Assembly: GCF_007830435.1 (NCBI RefSeq)
Contig: NZ_VLLC01000002.1
Span: 205,294-269,293 of the forward strand
Direction of reading: 5' to 3'
Origin: Desulfobotulus alkaliphilus
GTDB lineage: Bacteria > Desulfobacterota > Desulfobacteria > Desulfobacterales > ASO4-4
DNA length: 64,000 nucleotides
In this document: positions 55,774-63,985 of the stretch, one piece after another
Numbering within the stretch: the stretch's first letter is position 1
Layout: each line of letters starts with the position of its first letter
The notes under the pieces: generated by a model
The model's database searches: none
What the model was told of the DNA's origin: nothing
The model's input: the letters and a program-made list of their open reading frames with translations, nothing else
Position numbers and translations under genes: made by a program

Positions 55774-55807
55774 AAAAACAGTTTTCTGACTGGCTTGTAA
55801 AAAAATA

Positions 55808-55852
55808 AAAAACCGGGACCTTTCCTGCGCTGGGGAGGGTTCCGGTTTTTAT
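55808..55852 (+). terminator. Rho-independent terminator after etfA
   Basis: AAAAACCGGGACC pairs with GGTTCCGGTTTTT around a ~17-base loop. It ends the iron-sulfur protein-etfBA operon 35 bp past the etfA stop. Confidence 0.8.
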
Positions 55853-55869
55853 ATTTTTAAGGAGAGGGT

Positions 55870-56505
55870 ATGGAAAAAGAAGCGGATCTGCTTTTGCATT
55901 ATGGCCGGAAGATGCATGCATCCGGGCTTGTAACGGGTTCCGGCGGGAACCTCAGCGTCCGGGTAAAAGACGGCGTGCTGATTACGCCCAGTGCCATGGC
56001 CTATGAAGAGATGGCTCCTGAAGATATGGTACTGGTGGATGCATCGGGAAAGGTTCTCAGGGGCAGGCGGGCCGCATCCAGTGAGCTGGGTTTTCATCTG
56101 GCCCTGTATGGGGCAAGGGAGGATATCATGGCCGTTGTGCATACCCATTCACCCTGGGCCACCACCCTTGCCTGTCTCGGCTGGTCCCTTCCTGCGGTGC
56201 ATTATCTGGTGGGCTATGCGGAGCGGCATGAGGTGCCTGTGGCACCCTATGCCATTTTTGGCAGTCAGGAACTGGCAGACCATGTGGTGAGGGGAATGGG
56301 GGATGGCAAGGCTCTTCTTCTGGCCAGTCATGGTCTTGTGAGTATGGGGGCGGATCTGCGGGAAGCTTATGAGGTTGCAGAGGAAATAGAATTTGTGGCA
56401 GGGGTGTATCTGCGTGCAAAGGCGGTGGGAACACCTGTGATACTGGATGAGAAAGCCATGGCACCGGTTCTGGAGAAGTTCAGAAAGTACAGGGGGCTTA
56501 AGTGA
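55870..56505 (+). CDS. Class II aldolase/adducin-family protein (FucA-like)
   Basis: 211-aa protein: SGLVTGSGGNLSVRVKDGVLITPSA (phosphate-binding region), metal-binding histidines in VVHTHSPWATTLA near 92-94, and ASHGLVSMGADLREAYEVAEEIE with the third His near 155. Related to L-fuculose-phosphate aldolase and 5-(methylthio)ribulose-1-phosphate dehydratase/aldolase. It may act in 5-deoxyribose or methylthioadenosine salvage, or deoxysugar breakdown; context gives no pointer. GGAGAGGGT precedes the ATG. It is flanked by terminators on both sides, so it is a single-gene unit. Confidence 0.87.
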   Translation: MEKEADLLLHYGRKMHASGLVTGSGGNLSVRVKDGVLITPSAMAYEEMAPEDMVLVDASGKVLRGRRAASSELGFHLALYGAREDIMAVVHTHSPWATTLACLGWSLPAVHYLVGYAERHEVPVAPYAIFGSQELADHVVRGMGDGKALLLASHGLVSMGADLREAYEVAEEIEFVAGVYLRAKAVGTPVILDEKAMAPVLEKFRKYRGLK

Positions 56506-56543
56506 AAAACGCCGGGAGCCGGTTAAGTCGTCCGGCGTTTTTT
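56505..56543 (+). terminator. Rho-independent terminator after class II aldolase
   Basis: AAAACGCCGG and CCGGCGTTTTTT form a stem with a T tract, directly after the stop codon. Confidence 0.85.
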
Positions 56544-56554
56544 CTCTTATTTTT

Positions 56555-56901
56555 GTAACTGTTCAACACAGTTTTTCAGGTACCATACCTGCAAGGCAGA
56601 TGCACAGGCCCCAGGCTATTTGCCCGTGACGCAATCTTATTCGGGAGCTTCTTGCCCTGTGCGGAAGCGGCAAAAACTCCCCGCCACAGGCAGGATAAGT
56701 TTTTTGATTACCATAGCAGGCTTTGGCACGCTGCCTTTGTGGCGGCTCAGACAGTTTGCCGCTTCTTTCGCACAGGCCTGCAAAGCTCTGATCCGAAACG
56801 ATTGCAATGTCACTTGCAAATAGCCACGGAGCCTTGCAGCAGTAAGACGCTGCTGCAACTACAGCATTGGCAGTTCGGAATAAACTGTGCTGAATACTTA
56901 C
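56555..56901. repeat. R1 foldback MITE, copy C
   Basis: 347 bp. Left end GTAACTGTTCAACACAGTTT, right end reverse complement GTAAGTATTCAGCACAGTTT. The central ~200 bp (GTGACGCAATCTTATTCGGG to GATTGCAATGTCACTTG) match copies A and B closely. One stretch near 56822-56875 is replaced by a CGGAGCCTTGCAGCAG / CTGCTGCAAC hairpin sequence not seen in the other copies. Same orientation as copy B. Its right end touches the stop codon of the small gene at 56902. Confidence 0.88.
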
Positions 56902-57108
56902 TTATATTTTATCTTTGCAAAGCTTTTCATCTTCCAGGGGAAAGAGAAATTCAGAAAGTTTGTGGCAGAGTTCCTCCGGCCAGACATCCCCATGGAGAAA
57001 GATTTCCACTTCTTCCGGACTCAGGCTGTTGCGGGCGGTGGGGGGCAGACTGCTTAGGGCGTCCTGTCGTTTTTTCAGTTCAGATATGGGGGCTTTTGAT
57101 TTTGACAT
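56902..57108 (-). CDS. Small hypothetical protein, 68 aa
   Basis: 68-aa charged protein: MSKSKAPISELKKRQDALSS, then LSPEEVEIFLHGDVWPEEL and a C-terminal FPLEDEKLCKDKI. No membrane segment and no known family. The ATG at 57108 has AGGAG in good position. It lies 96 bp after the DbpA-like helicase stop, same strand, probably on the same transcript. Its TAA starts at the first base beyond R1 copy C, so the repeat inserted at, or created, the 3' end of the gene. Confidence 0.6.
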   Translation of the reverse strand: MSKSKAPISELKKRQDALSSLPPTARNSLSPEEVEIFLHGDVWPEELCHKLSEFLFPLEDEKLCKDKI

Positions 57109-57204
57109 GTGAGCTCCTGTGGCTGCATAGCCAAGGGCCTCGCATGGCATGCGGGGCCCTTTATGATCTTGCTTTTGTTATTTTTCGTTTTTGCAGATGA
57201 AAAA

Positions 57205-58872
57205 CTATGCGCTTTGTTTTCTGTAATCCGGCCGGGCATTTTTGCGGGGTGCAAGGGCTTTTACGGAAACGCTGCGGGTGCCTAAGGGGATGTCGCGCAC
57301 ATTCTTTTTAAGGATAACCGCCACGTCGGGATCCACATCCACAAAGGAAAATTCCCGGCGCATGTCAATTTTACGGATGCGGCCTGCCTGAATTCCTGCG
57401 TTTTTAGCAATAAAACGGGTCATGGATGCAGGAGTCAGTCCATCCAGGGTGCCTGCATTGACAAAGCAGCGGCAAAGGGCATTGCTCCGTGCCTGCGCCG
57501 GATGGTTTTTCTGGAAGGGACGGCCGGGGGCCGGTCTTGCGGAATTCATCGGCGCATCCAGTTTCTCTTGGGTCTGTGAAAGACTGACAAGGGAAGGGGC
57601 ATGGGCGGCAAGCAGGGCACGGATCAGATCTTCTCTGGAACATGTGGCCATATGCTTTTCCGCTTCTGTAATCAGGCTTTCATCCATGCTCCTGCTGTTT
57701 TTAATGGTATCCGCAAGGTGAGCAAGCTGGCACTCCTGAATAGCGCTGGCATCGGGCAGGGGAGTGGGGACAAAGGCAAGGCCTGTTCTCCTTGCAATGC
57801 CTGCCATGCGGCCCCGTTCTTCCGGAGAGATGAGGGCCACGGCAATGCCGCTGTGTCCGGCTCTGGCCGTTCTGCCGGATCTGTGGGTATAGGTTTCCGA
57901 CACTTCGGGCAGTCTGTAGTGAATAACCAGCGGCAGTCCCGGAAGGTCAATGCCCCGGGCGGCCACATTGGTAGCGACCAGAAGCCGGAAACGATCGGCG
58001 CGGAAGCGGTTGACCGTGGTTTCCCTCTGGGCCTGGGAGAGATCGCCATGCAGGGCTTCTGCGGGAAAACCCGATGCCGTAAGTCTTTCCGTCAGCTCCT
58101 GGGACTCTTTCCTTGTGCGGCAGAAGATCAGGGCGCGGGCACCGGGATGGGCCTGCAGTACCCGGAGCAGGGCAGGAAAGCGGTGGCGTTCCCGCATGCA
58201 GTGGCAGATATGCTCCAGTCTGTCCGGGGCTTCCGGGCTGTCTTCCGCTTTGATGACGGCAGGGTTTCTCAAAAGGGAGAAGACCTCTGAGCGGATGGTG
58301 TCCGGCAGTGTGGCGGAAACCATGTGCCGGGTATGATTTTCCGGGAGGTAGCTCTGGATTTTCCGGATATCCTCAAGGAAGCCGGGGGTCAGCAGTTCAT
58401 CGCCCTCATCCAGAACCAGCCGCTCTATGCCGGAGAGGTTGGCGTCCTTGCGCATGACAAGGTCCAGCAGTCTTCCGGGTGTGGCCACAAGTATGGAGGG
58501 TTTTTTGGATAAAGCCCGGGCCTGAAGGCCGATGCTGGCACCTCCGTAAACGATACATACGGAAAAGCCGGGTATGCGGGATGAGAAGGCGGCCAGAGAT
58601 TCTCCCACCTGTATGCAGAGTTCCCTTGTGGGGACAATGACAAGGCCACGGAGGGTGTTTTTTTCTCCGGTGCTGTTGAGGTGGTGGATCATGGGCAGGC
58701 CGTAGGCTGCTGTTTTGCCGGTTCCTGTGGCTGCCAGAAGAAGGGCATCCTGATCGGGATTTTCCAGAAGCGGTGGAATGGCGGCTTTCTGTATGGGGCT
58801 GGGTTCGGTGAAGTTCTTTGAATTTAGGGCGTCGAGAATCAGGGGGTGGAGATTAAGTTCTGAAAATGTCAT
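57205..58872 (-). CDS. DEAD-box RNA helicase with DbpA-type RNA-binding domain
   Basis: 555-aa helicase: Q-motif FTEPSPIQKAAIPPLL, motif I AATGTGKTAAYG, Ia PTRELC, Ib ATPGRLLD, II VLDEGDELL (DEGD rather than DEAD), III SATLP, IV ALIFCRTRKE, V NVAARGIDLPGL, VI HRSGRTARAG. The C-terminal ~75 residues (LTPASMTRFIAKNAGIQAG, FSFVDVDPDVA) form the DbpA RRM-like domain that binds 23S rRNA. Likely role: large-subunit ribosome assembly. ATG 58872 has AGGAATATCC; longer frames start in the leader. A long leader (about 190 nt) fits cold-inducible regulation. Confidence 0.9.
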   Translation of the reverse strand: MTFSELNLHPLILDALNSKNFTEPSPIQKAAIPPLLENPDQDALLLAATGTGKTAAYGLPMIHHLNSTGEKNTLRGLVIVPTRELCIQVGESLAAFSSRIPGFSVCIVYGGASIGLQARALSKKPSILVATPGRLLDLVMRKDANLSGIERLVLDEGDELLTPGFLEDIRKIQSYLPENHTRHMVSATLPDTIRSEVFSLLRNPAVIKAEDSPEAPDRLEHICHCMRERHRFPALLRVLQAHPGARALIFCRTRKESQELTERLTASGFPAEALHGDLSQAQRETTVNRFRADRFRLLVATNVAARGIDLPGLPLVIHYRLPEVSETYTHRSGRTARAGHSGIAVALISPEERGRMAGIARRTGLAFVPTPLPDASAIQECQLAHLADTIKNSRSMDESLITEAEKHMATCSREDLIRALLAAHAPSLVSLSQTQEKLDAPMNSARPAPGRPFQKNHPAQARSNALCRCFVNAGTLDGLTPASMTRFIAKNAGIQAGRIRKIDMRREFSFVDVDPDVAVILKKNVRDIPLGTRSVSVKALAPRKNARPDYRKQSA

Positions 58873-59068
58873 GGATATTCCTGAAGTAAAATGGGGCGTG
58901 GCATACACGCCTTCCGGTTTTGGGGGAGTTAGCCCGTCCGGCGGGTGAAGGGATGACCCGCACCACATACTTATGTGGTTATGGGAGGGATGCCATCCCC
59001 GACCTTCAGGAAAAAGAACATGGTGCATGGTTTTTTCAGTAAGGCCCATCCAAAAGCGGCATCGGGAT

Positions 59069-59096
59069 GTATTATATAAAACAATGCAAAAGTCAA
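59069..59096 (-). promoter_or_regulatory. Candidate promoter for the DEAD-box gene
   Basis: On the minus strand TTGACT (59096-59091) and TAATAC (59074-59069) are 16 bases apart, with an AT-rich spacer. Transcription would start near 59060, leaving a ~190-nt leader before ATG 58872 that contains the hairpin CACATACTTATGTG. Confidence 0.5.
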
Positions 59097-59229
59097 GTAA
59101 AAAATGATTTTCCGGTTCTGCTTTGGGGGAAGCCGGCTTCCCATCTGGTCATCATCAGGGGTTTTTGGCAGAAAAGCCAGAGAACTCATGATGCAAAAGG
59201 GCGTGACCCTGCGGATGTGGATTCTGGCA

Positions 59230-59456
59230 ATTTGATTACCACTGTCTTTCAGCGATACGCACTTTAATCATGGAAACTTTAGACCCGATTTTACGCATCT
59301 TAGCGGGCACCCGTAAAGGGTGCTCCTGCACAAAACAGGAGTTGTAAAATCCATTTGCAGGGGCAGGTCTTGCGCCTGCCCGTATTAATGCTCGCCCCAC
59401 GGGTCTGCAACTGGCAGGCCAGCAGACTGTGGCTGATTCAGGGTGGTAATCAGATT
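59230..59456. repeat. R2 palindromic element, copy 4
   Basis: About 227 bp. Left end TTTGATTACCACTGTCTTTC, right end reverse complement AATCTGATTACCACCCTG. It shares CGATTTTACGCATCTTAGC, CACCCGTAAAGGGTGC and a GGGGCAGG/GCCTGCCC hairpin with the other copies. It lies between the DEAD-box promoter and the radical SAM gene. Confidence 0.78.
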
Positions 59457-59584
59457 GGGGGAAAGGGGTGTCCGGCTATGCAAAGGCTGATTTTTCCCCT
59501 TGACGTTTTTTGGATTTTGGGCTTAGAAATGCCTGAGTTTTCAAACGTTTTTTTACCTCTCCGGGCTGTCTTACAAGGAACTCC

Positions 59585-61168
59585 ATGCGCATCATACTCA
59601 TTGCTCCCCCCTATCCCCTGCAGCAGGCCCCGTCTCCACCTTTAGGGCTTTGCTATGTTGCCGCTGCCTGCCTTGCTCAGAAGGCGGAGGTGAAAATCCT
59701 TGATTTCATTGTGGCTCCATGGAGTCCTGAAATTCTTCAGAAAGCCTTTGATGAATTTCCGCCGGATGTCATCGGCATCACCGGCGTGACCATGACGGCT
59801 CCCGAAGCTCTGGAGATCATCCGGGCAGCCAGAAAAATCCGGCCGGAAGCCCTCTGCTTCATGGGAGGCCCCCATGCCACCTTTGATGCCGACAATCTTC
59901 TGAAGGACACTCCGGAGCTGGATCTTGTGGTTCTCGGAGAAGGGGAGGCCACCCTGGCGGAGCTTGTACCCCGGCTCAGAAATCCTGAGACCTGGCAGGA
60001 TATCGCCGGTATTGCTTACAAGGAAAACGGCAGTGTGGTTTTCACCCCCAAACGCCCCCTCATTGAGGATCTGGATGCCCTGCCCCTTCCTGCCCGGCAT
60101 CTTCTGCCCATTTCCCGGTATCAGGCCCTGGGTTTTCCCGTGAGCATCATCACCAGCCGGGGCTGCCCCAATGGCTGCATCTTCTGCCTTGGCCGCAGGA
60201 TGGTGGGCGCGAAGGTGCGGCACCGCAGTGCATCCCTTGTGGTGGATGAGATTGAAGGGCTGCTTGCCATGGGGTTTTCCTACATCAATATTGCAGATGA
60301 TCTTTTCACCGCAGATGCCCTTCGGGTGGAAGCCTTCTGCGAGGAAATCCGGAAACGGGATCTTGTTTTCTGCTGGAGTGTGTTTTCGCGGGTTAATACC
60401 ATCAACGTCCGAATTCTGCGGCTGATGAAGGAAGCAGGCTGTGTGACCGTGAGCTTTGGCATTGAATCCGGATGCCCGGACATGCTCAAACGGGTAAAAA
60501 AGGGCATCACCCTGGATCAGGCCCGTGACGCCGTGGCCGCCTGCCGGGAAACCGGGATGCGGGCCCATGCATCATTTATGGTGGGGCTTCCCGGAGAGAC
60601 CGAGGAAAGCCTGATGCTTACCCAAAAATTTCAGGATGAGCTGGGCATTGAATCCGGATACCACTTCCTCTGCCCCTTTCCCGGCACCACGGTTCGGGAA
60701 AAAATTGAAGACTATGACATGGAGATCCTCACCAGCGACTGGCGTCTTTATGATGCGGACAGCCCTGTGGTGCGCACGGCAGGGGTTTCTCCGGAGCGGA
60801 TGACCGCCTTTGTGGAGGATGCCTATGCGCCCCTCCATGCGGAATGGAAGGCCATTCAGGAAAGGGTGGCAGCGGGCGAAGGCACGGAGGAGGAAAAACT
60901 CCGGGTGCTGGGCAACCGCCGCATGGAGCTGATCTTTGCCATCTTGTCCAAAGATCTTCTGGATGAGGCCGGGGTTTGTCTGGAAGAAGATCCCCTTTCC
61001 AGCTTAAGCAGGGCCATCAGCCGCATGACCGGGGAAGAAGAAGGGTTTTGTCTTCAGATCTTGGAAGATCTTGTCCGTAAAAACCTGATTGTCCGGGCTA
61101 ATAACCGCTGGGTCTGGGCGGAAACCCCAACAGTGCAGATGGATTCCGGCATGAAGCGAAGTGCGTGA
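59585..61168 (+). CDS. B12-binding radical SAM protein
   Basis: 527-aa protein. N-terminal B12-binding-like fold (residues 1-135): IAPPYPLQQAPSPPLGLCYVAA, PPDVIGITGVTMTAPEALEII, CFMGGPHATF, LVVLGEGEATLAELV. Radical SAM core from ~165 with SRGCPNGCIFC (CxxxCxxC near 193-200), INIADDLFT, SFGIESGCPDMLKRVKKG and FMVGLPGETEES. A C-terminal ~110-residue region has helical MTGEEEGFCLQILEDLV. Members methylate or rearrange unactivated carbons, using cobalamin; the substrate is unknown. AAGGAA precedes the ATG. It is a lone gene with no obvious peptide or lipid partner beside it. Confidence 0.9.
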   Translation: MRIILIAPPYPLQQAPSPPLGLCYVAAACLAQKAEVKILDFIVAPWSPEILQKAFDEFPPDVIGITGVTMTAPEALEIIRAARKIRPEALCFMGGPHATFDADNLLKDTPELDLVVLGEGEATLAELVPRLRNPETWQDIAGIAYKENGSVVFTPKRPLIEDLDALPLPARHLLPISRYQALGFPVSIITSRGCPNGCIFCLGRRMVGAKVRHRSASLVVDEIEGLLAMGFSYINIADDLFTADALRVEAFCEEIRKRDLVFCWSVFSRVNTINVRILRLMKEAGCVTVSFGIESGCPDMLKRVKKGITLDQARDAVAACRETGMRAHASFMVGLPGETEESLMLTQKFQDELGIESGYHFLCPFPGTTVREKIEDYDMEILTSDWRLYDADSPVVRTAGVSPERMTAFVEDAYAPLHAEWKAIQERVAAGEGTEEEKLRVLGNRRMELIFAILSKDLLDEAGVCLEEDPLSSLSRAISRMTGEEEGFCLQILEDLVRKNLIVRANNRWVWAETPTVQMDSGMKRSA

Positions 61169-61179
61169 AGGCCACGTAT

Positions 61180-61335
61180 ATGAAAGGTAAGGGAGGATTC
61201 CATGTTTTTGCTATGGATTCCCATTATGAAATTCTGCGTACGATTCCAAGGCCAGACATCCACATGGCTGATGCAATGGGGCTGTGTGTGAAGATGATGT
61301 CCGGCACAACCGGTACCATTGGCACCACAGAATGA
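61180..61335 (+). CDS. Candidate 51-residue protein
   Basis: Frame starting MKGKGGFHVFAMDSHYEILR and continuing TIPRPDIHMADAMGLC to a short GTTGTIGTTE tail. Protein-like composition, 11 bases after the radical SAM stop. A start at the internal ATG 61213 is also possible. A second frame beginning at 61202 has GGGAGG in front but gives only 29 residues. No family recognised. The rest of 61169-61496 holds two hairpins and no other gene. Confidence 0.25.
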   Translation: MKGKGGFHVFAMDSHYEILRTIPRPDIHMADAMGLCVKMMSGTTGTIGTTE

Positions 61336-61398
61336 GCAGGCATGGAACCGGGTGCAAAGGAACAGATACCGACGTCACAGAATGCCACGCATACAAGA

Positions 61399-61430
61399 AC
61401 CGGACACAATCAATGAGGCCTGTGTCCGGT
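61399..61430. repeat. Hairpin
   Basis: ACCGGACAC and GTGTCCGGT form a perfect nine-base stem around 14 bases; no T run follows. A second seven-base hairpin (AGATACC/GGTATCT) is at about 61472-61492. Both lie between the radical SAM gene and the broken Rpn gene, possibly ending convergent transcripts. Confidence 0.5.
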
Positions 61431-61496
61431 CGTAAGTGGATAGAAATCAAGATAAGATGACTTGGTGACACAGATACCCAATGAAGGTATCTCTGC

Positions 61497-62215
61497 CTAA
61501 TGTTTGGTGGCATCCTCACCGATCAGCAGATCCAGGCCCTTGTCTCCGGCAGCCAGGACTTCTCTGACTTTTTCTGGGGTAAGCCCAACGCCTGCGGCTA
61601 TGTCTTGAGGTTGCAGGTTGAGCTTGGAAAGACGCATGATAGTTTCAAACTTCTCTTCATAACGGCCTTTATAGAGTCCCTTAACCACACCCATCTCTTC
61701 ACCCTTCTCCAACCCAAACCGCTCTGCACTTGTAATGTATGGCATCTTTTTTTCCTCCTCCAAGAGGTAAACATCTTTAAGGAACTGTTTTTCCAGCTCC
61801 TTTGGAAGGCTGATCATCCAGTCGATGTAGCGGTACAGCTGCAGGATGTCTTCTTTGCTGTAGTTCCGCTGATACATGAGCTTCACCAGATGGTATTTCC
61901 ATGCTTTCAGCTCATCCTCTGACTGGCTGCTTTTGGCCTTGATCTGGGCCATGACCACCAGAGAGAAGACATTGTCGCTGGCTTCAAGCGCATTCCAACG
62001 ATCTTCATCCTCCCAATCCATTTGTCCACATACCGCCGTCCTGTGGTGCCATCCCGAACGATCTTCTGCAGCTCTTTGTCCAGAAACACAAGCCCTTTGT
62101 CCCAATCAATCTCGTCATGGATCTGGGGGAACAGGAGTGCAAGGAACTCTTTAAAATACCTCCCTACGGCTTCTTTCCATGGGCTGTCGTAATCACTGGA
62201 TTCGCTTGTTGCCAT
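61497..62215 (-). pseudogene. Broken Rpn-family (PD-(D/E)XK nuclease/'transposase') gene
   Basis: N-terminal part from ATG 62215: DSPWKEAVGRYFKEFLALLF, IDWDKGLVFLDKELQKI, TTGRRYVDK, the typical start of Rpn/DUF4351-like proteins. The C-terminal part continues in another frame: LEASDNVFSLVVMAQIKAKS, QRNYSKEDILQLYRYIDWMI, LPKELEKQFLKDV, and a tail with LGLEKGEE-like helices. The switch lies near 61995-62030. About 50-60 residues between YVDK and the 'NALEASDNVFS' block are missing, including the D and (E/D)xK catalytic strands. So there is both a frameshift and an internal deletion; the gene is inactive. AAAGGA still precedes the start. Confidence 0.82.
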
Positions 62216-62298
62216 GCAATATCCTTTCTTTAGAAAGTGTAGCAGAAATACCCTGCTACTGCATAGCCTGAAAAATGGAGAGTGGGAAGGGCGGTTTT

Positions 62299-62316
62299 GT
62301 AGGGGCCTGCCCCTAC
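62299..62316. repeat. Short REP-like palindrome
   Basis: GTAGGGGCCTGCCCCTAC, a perfect palindrome with two-base centre, the same core as the central hairpin of R2. It stands alone in the 180-bp gap between the Rpn remnant and the UPF0462-like gene. Confidence 0.65.
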
Positions 62317-62395
62317 AGCACAGTACCGGAGCCAAATATGTAATACATTTAGCCGTGACTTTTGTTTGTCATAAATCCCATCTGTTTCCGATAGG

Positions 62396-62908
62396 TTATT
62401 GGAATGAAAAGGGCGGAAAAAGGTCTGGTTTGTGAAAATCAGGAACATCACCTCCAACGGGAAACGCACAGAGAAACCGGCGCTTGCCGTTTTCTCCGTG
62501 GATGGCAAAGGCATTGGCCCGGACGCAGTTTTCAGGAAGATACGCCAGAGAAATTCTGCCTTCCCCCCGCCATGTGTTGCCGGAAATCCGGGCTGAATAT
62601 TCCATTGGAAGGTGCATTTTGTCCACACAGCGAACACCGGACAATTTCAGAACCAGATAATGCCCATGGGGGCCCATCTCGATTTCAAGGTAATCACCAT
62701 TTATTCCCACAAGAAAAAGTTCCACCACCTCATACTGCCAGAGCTTATCTGTGCTTCCTGGCTGCCGGGGAGGAGGCGGATCTCCATGGAAAGGGGCTTT
62801 AACGGAAATGCAGAGCTGGTCTTTTTCTTTAAAGGATCTGACCCGGATAATTTCCTGGGGAGAAAGAGGCTCTCCCTGCCATGTTTTGGCAATGGTCCAT
62901 TCTGCCAT
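62396..62908 (-). CDS. UPF0462/C4orf33-like beta-sandwich protein
   Basis: 170-aa cytoplasmic protein. APFHGDPPPP, LWQYEVVELFLVG, YLEIEMGPHGHYLVLKLSG, WRGEGRISLAYLP and NAFAIHG match, block by block, the UPF0462 family known from animal C4orf33 and scattered bacteria. It is a carbohydrate-binding CBM9/DOMON-like sandwich; no biochemical function is known. AGAGG precedes ATG 62908. Bacterial homologues are often annotated only as hypothetical. It is 78 bp from the metallopeptidase gene stop, same strand. Confidence 0.75.
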   Translation of the reverse strand: MAEWTIAKTWQGEPLSPQEIIRVRSFKEKDQLCISVKAPFHGDPPPPRQPGSTDKLWQYEVVELFLVGINGDYLEIEMGPHGHYLVLKLSGVRCVDKMHLPMEYSARISGNTWRGEGRISLAYLPENCVRANAFAIHGENGKRRFLCAFPVGGDVPDFHKPDLFPPFSFQ

Positions 62909-62986
62909 GGTATCCTCTGTATGATAGGTTGTCAGTTTCTCTTCGCAGTAAAAGATCAGAAAAGATGAATAAAGAGGGCAGATAAG

Positions 62987-63850
62987 CTATTTTTTATTCT
63001 GGATGTTCTCCTTTCGTAAAGGAAATTTTCTGAGGGTTCTGGACTCTACCATCCCTGCGGCTCTGAGTACGGTTTCCAGACTGACATCAGGGATCTTGTC
63101 ATCTTCATCAAGATAGCCGCTCAGGTACTGGGCTGAGGGGTTTTTTATGTCCATCCGTTCACAGACCAGCCATGCGACGGATTCAGCTTCAAACTCTTTG
63201 ACTTCCTTTGATTCAAGGGTTCTGTCCGGCCACCAGTTTTCACTTGGGCTTCCCAGATGACCGCAGTAGAGATGGCCCAGTTCATGGGCCAGCGTGGCAA
63301 ACTTTTCTTCTCTGGTGTGATTTCTGTTGGTTATTATCTGATAAAGTACCTTCACGTTTTTTTCCCCTGCTTCTTTCCATATTTCCTGATTTGCCCTTTG
63401 TATATACCCCGCACTGGAAACCCCGTAATCTGCCTCATGATATGTGATGCCGTCTGTGATGAGGTTGGCCATGAGCTGTTTCCAGGCTTTTTCCTGAAGG
63501 TGGCCTTCTGTTTTAAAAGGCTGGAGAAGTTCTTCGGGGAAGGGTGTGTTGCCTGTGGTTTCTGCAAGATCAAAAACAAAACGTACCGGGCCGAAGGGCT
63601 GGAGTATTACCAGCGGCCTTGCACCGGGTTTTATGGTGCGGTTGAATTTGTTTTTCCACTCCCATGCTGTGGCCACATAGGTGCTTCCCGGTTTTTGCAC
63701 ATGGAGCAGAAAAGCATTGTAAGGTCCGATTTTCGGGAATCTTTTTATGAAAGAGAAAAGCTCATTCAGATCTTTGCCATTGCGGTAGGTGCCGACCTGG
63801 TTGAAAAGCTGATCCAGAGCCTTGGGTTCTTTGTCATTTTTGTTTGCCAT
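62987..63850 (-). CDS. HELGH zinc metallopeptidase (ImmA/IrrE or ArdC-like)
   Basis: 287-aa protein. Zinc motif ATLAHELGHLYCGH near residue 200 with the downstream Glu region KEFEAESVAWLVCERM. The N-terminal part GPYNAFLLHVQKPGSTYVATAWEW resembles the N-terminal domain of ArdC antirestriction/mobile-element proteins. Related proteins cleave phage-repressor-type regulators or protect incoming DNA. AAAAAAGGAAG precedes ATG 63850. Its downstream ImmA-type pair gene (an XRE regulator) is not in view; upstream are hairpins and a CRISPR-like repeat, suggesting an accessory region continuing right of the window. Confidence 0.8.
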   Translation of the reverse strand: MANKNDKEPKALDQLFNQVGTYRNGKDLNELFSFIKRFPKIGPYNAFLLHVQKPGSTYVATAWEWKNKFNRTIKPGARPLVILQPFGPVRFVFDLAETTGNTPFPEELLQPFKTEGHLQEKAWKQLMANLITDGITYHEADYGVSSAGYIQRANQEIWKEAGEKNVKVLYQIITNRNHTREEKFATLAHELGHLYCGHLGSPSENWWPDRTLESKEVKEFEAESVAWLVCERMDIKNPSAQYLSGYLDEDDKIPDVSLETVLRAAGMVESRTLRKFPLRKENIQNKK

Positions 63851-63926
63851 GGCTTCCTTTTTTATTTTTTGGGTTTTTGGTTGCAATGAGGCCGGAGAAT
63901 TTATCTCCGGAAATTGTAATGCTCAG

Positions 63927-63958
63927 GTCGTCCCCCTTACTGGGGCGTGGATTGACTT
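63927..63958. CRISPR. Single type I-C-like CRISPR repeat (solo or array edge)
   Basis: GTCGTCCCCCTTACTGGGGC followed by GTGGATTGAC closely resembles the 32-base type I-C consensus that starts GTCGC, has a CCCC/GGGG stem and ends GCGTGGATTGAAAC. No second copy occurs to the left and only ~40 bases remain to the right, so an array cannot be shown. Its 3' end departs from the consensus. Confidence 0.4.
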
Positions 63959-63966
63959 CAATGGGG

Positions 63967-63985
63967 CCGGGGCAAAATGCCCCGG
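63967..63985. repeat. Perfect hairpin next to the CRISPR-like repeat
   Basis: CCGGGGCA and TGCCCCGG pair with an AAA loop. A second hairpin (CCGGAGA/TCTCCGG) lies at 63892-63910, on the other side of the repeat-like sequence, upstream of the metallopeptidase gene. Confidence 0.55.

Noticed and set aside
61211..61519. Minus-strand ~100-codon frame downstream of the Rpn remnant
   Set aside because: Low-complexity composition, no ribosome site, and overlap with two hairpins.
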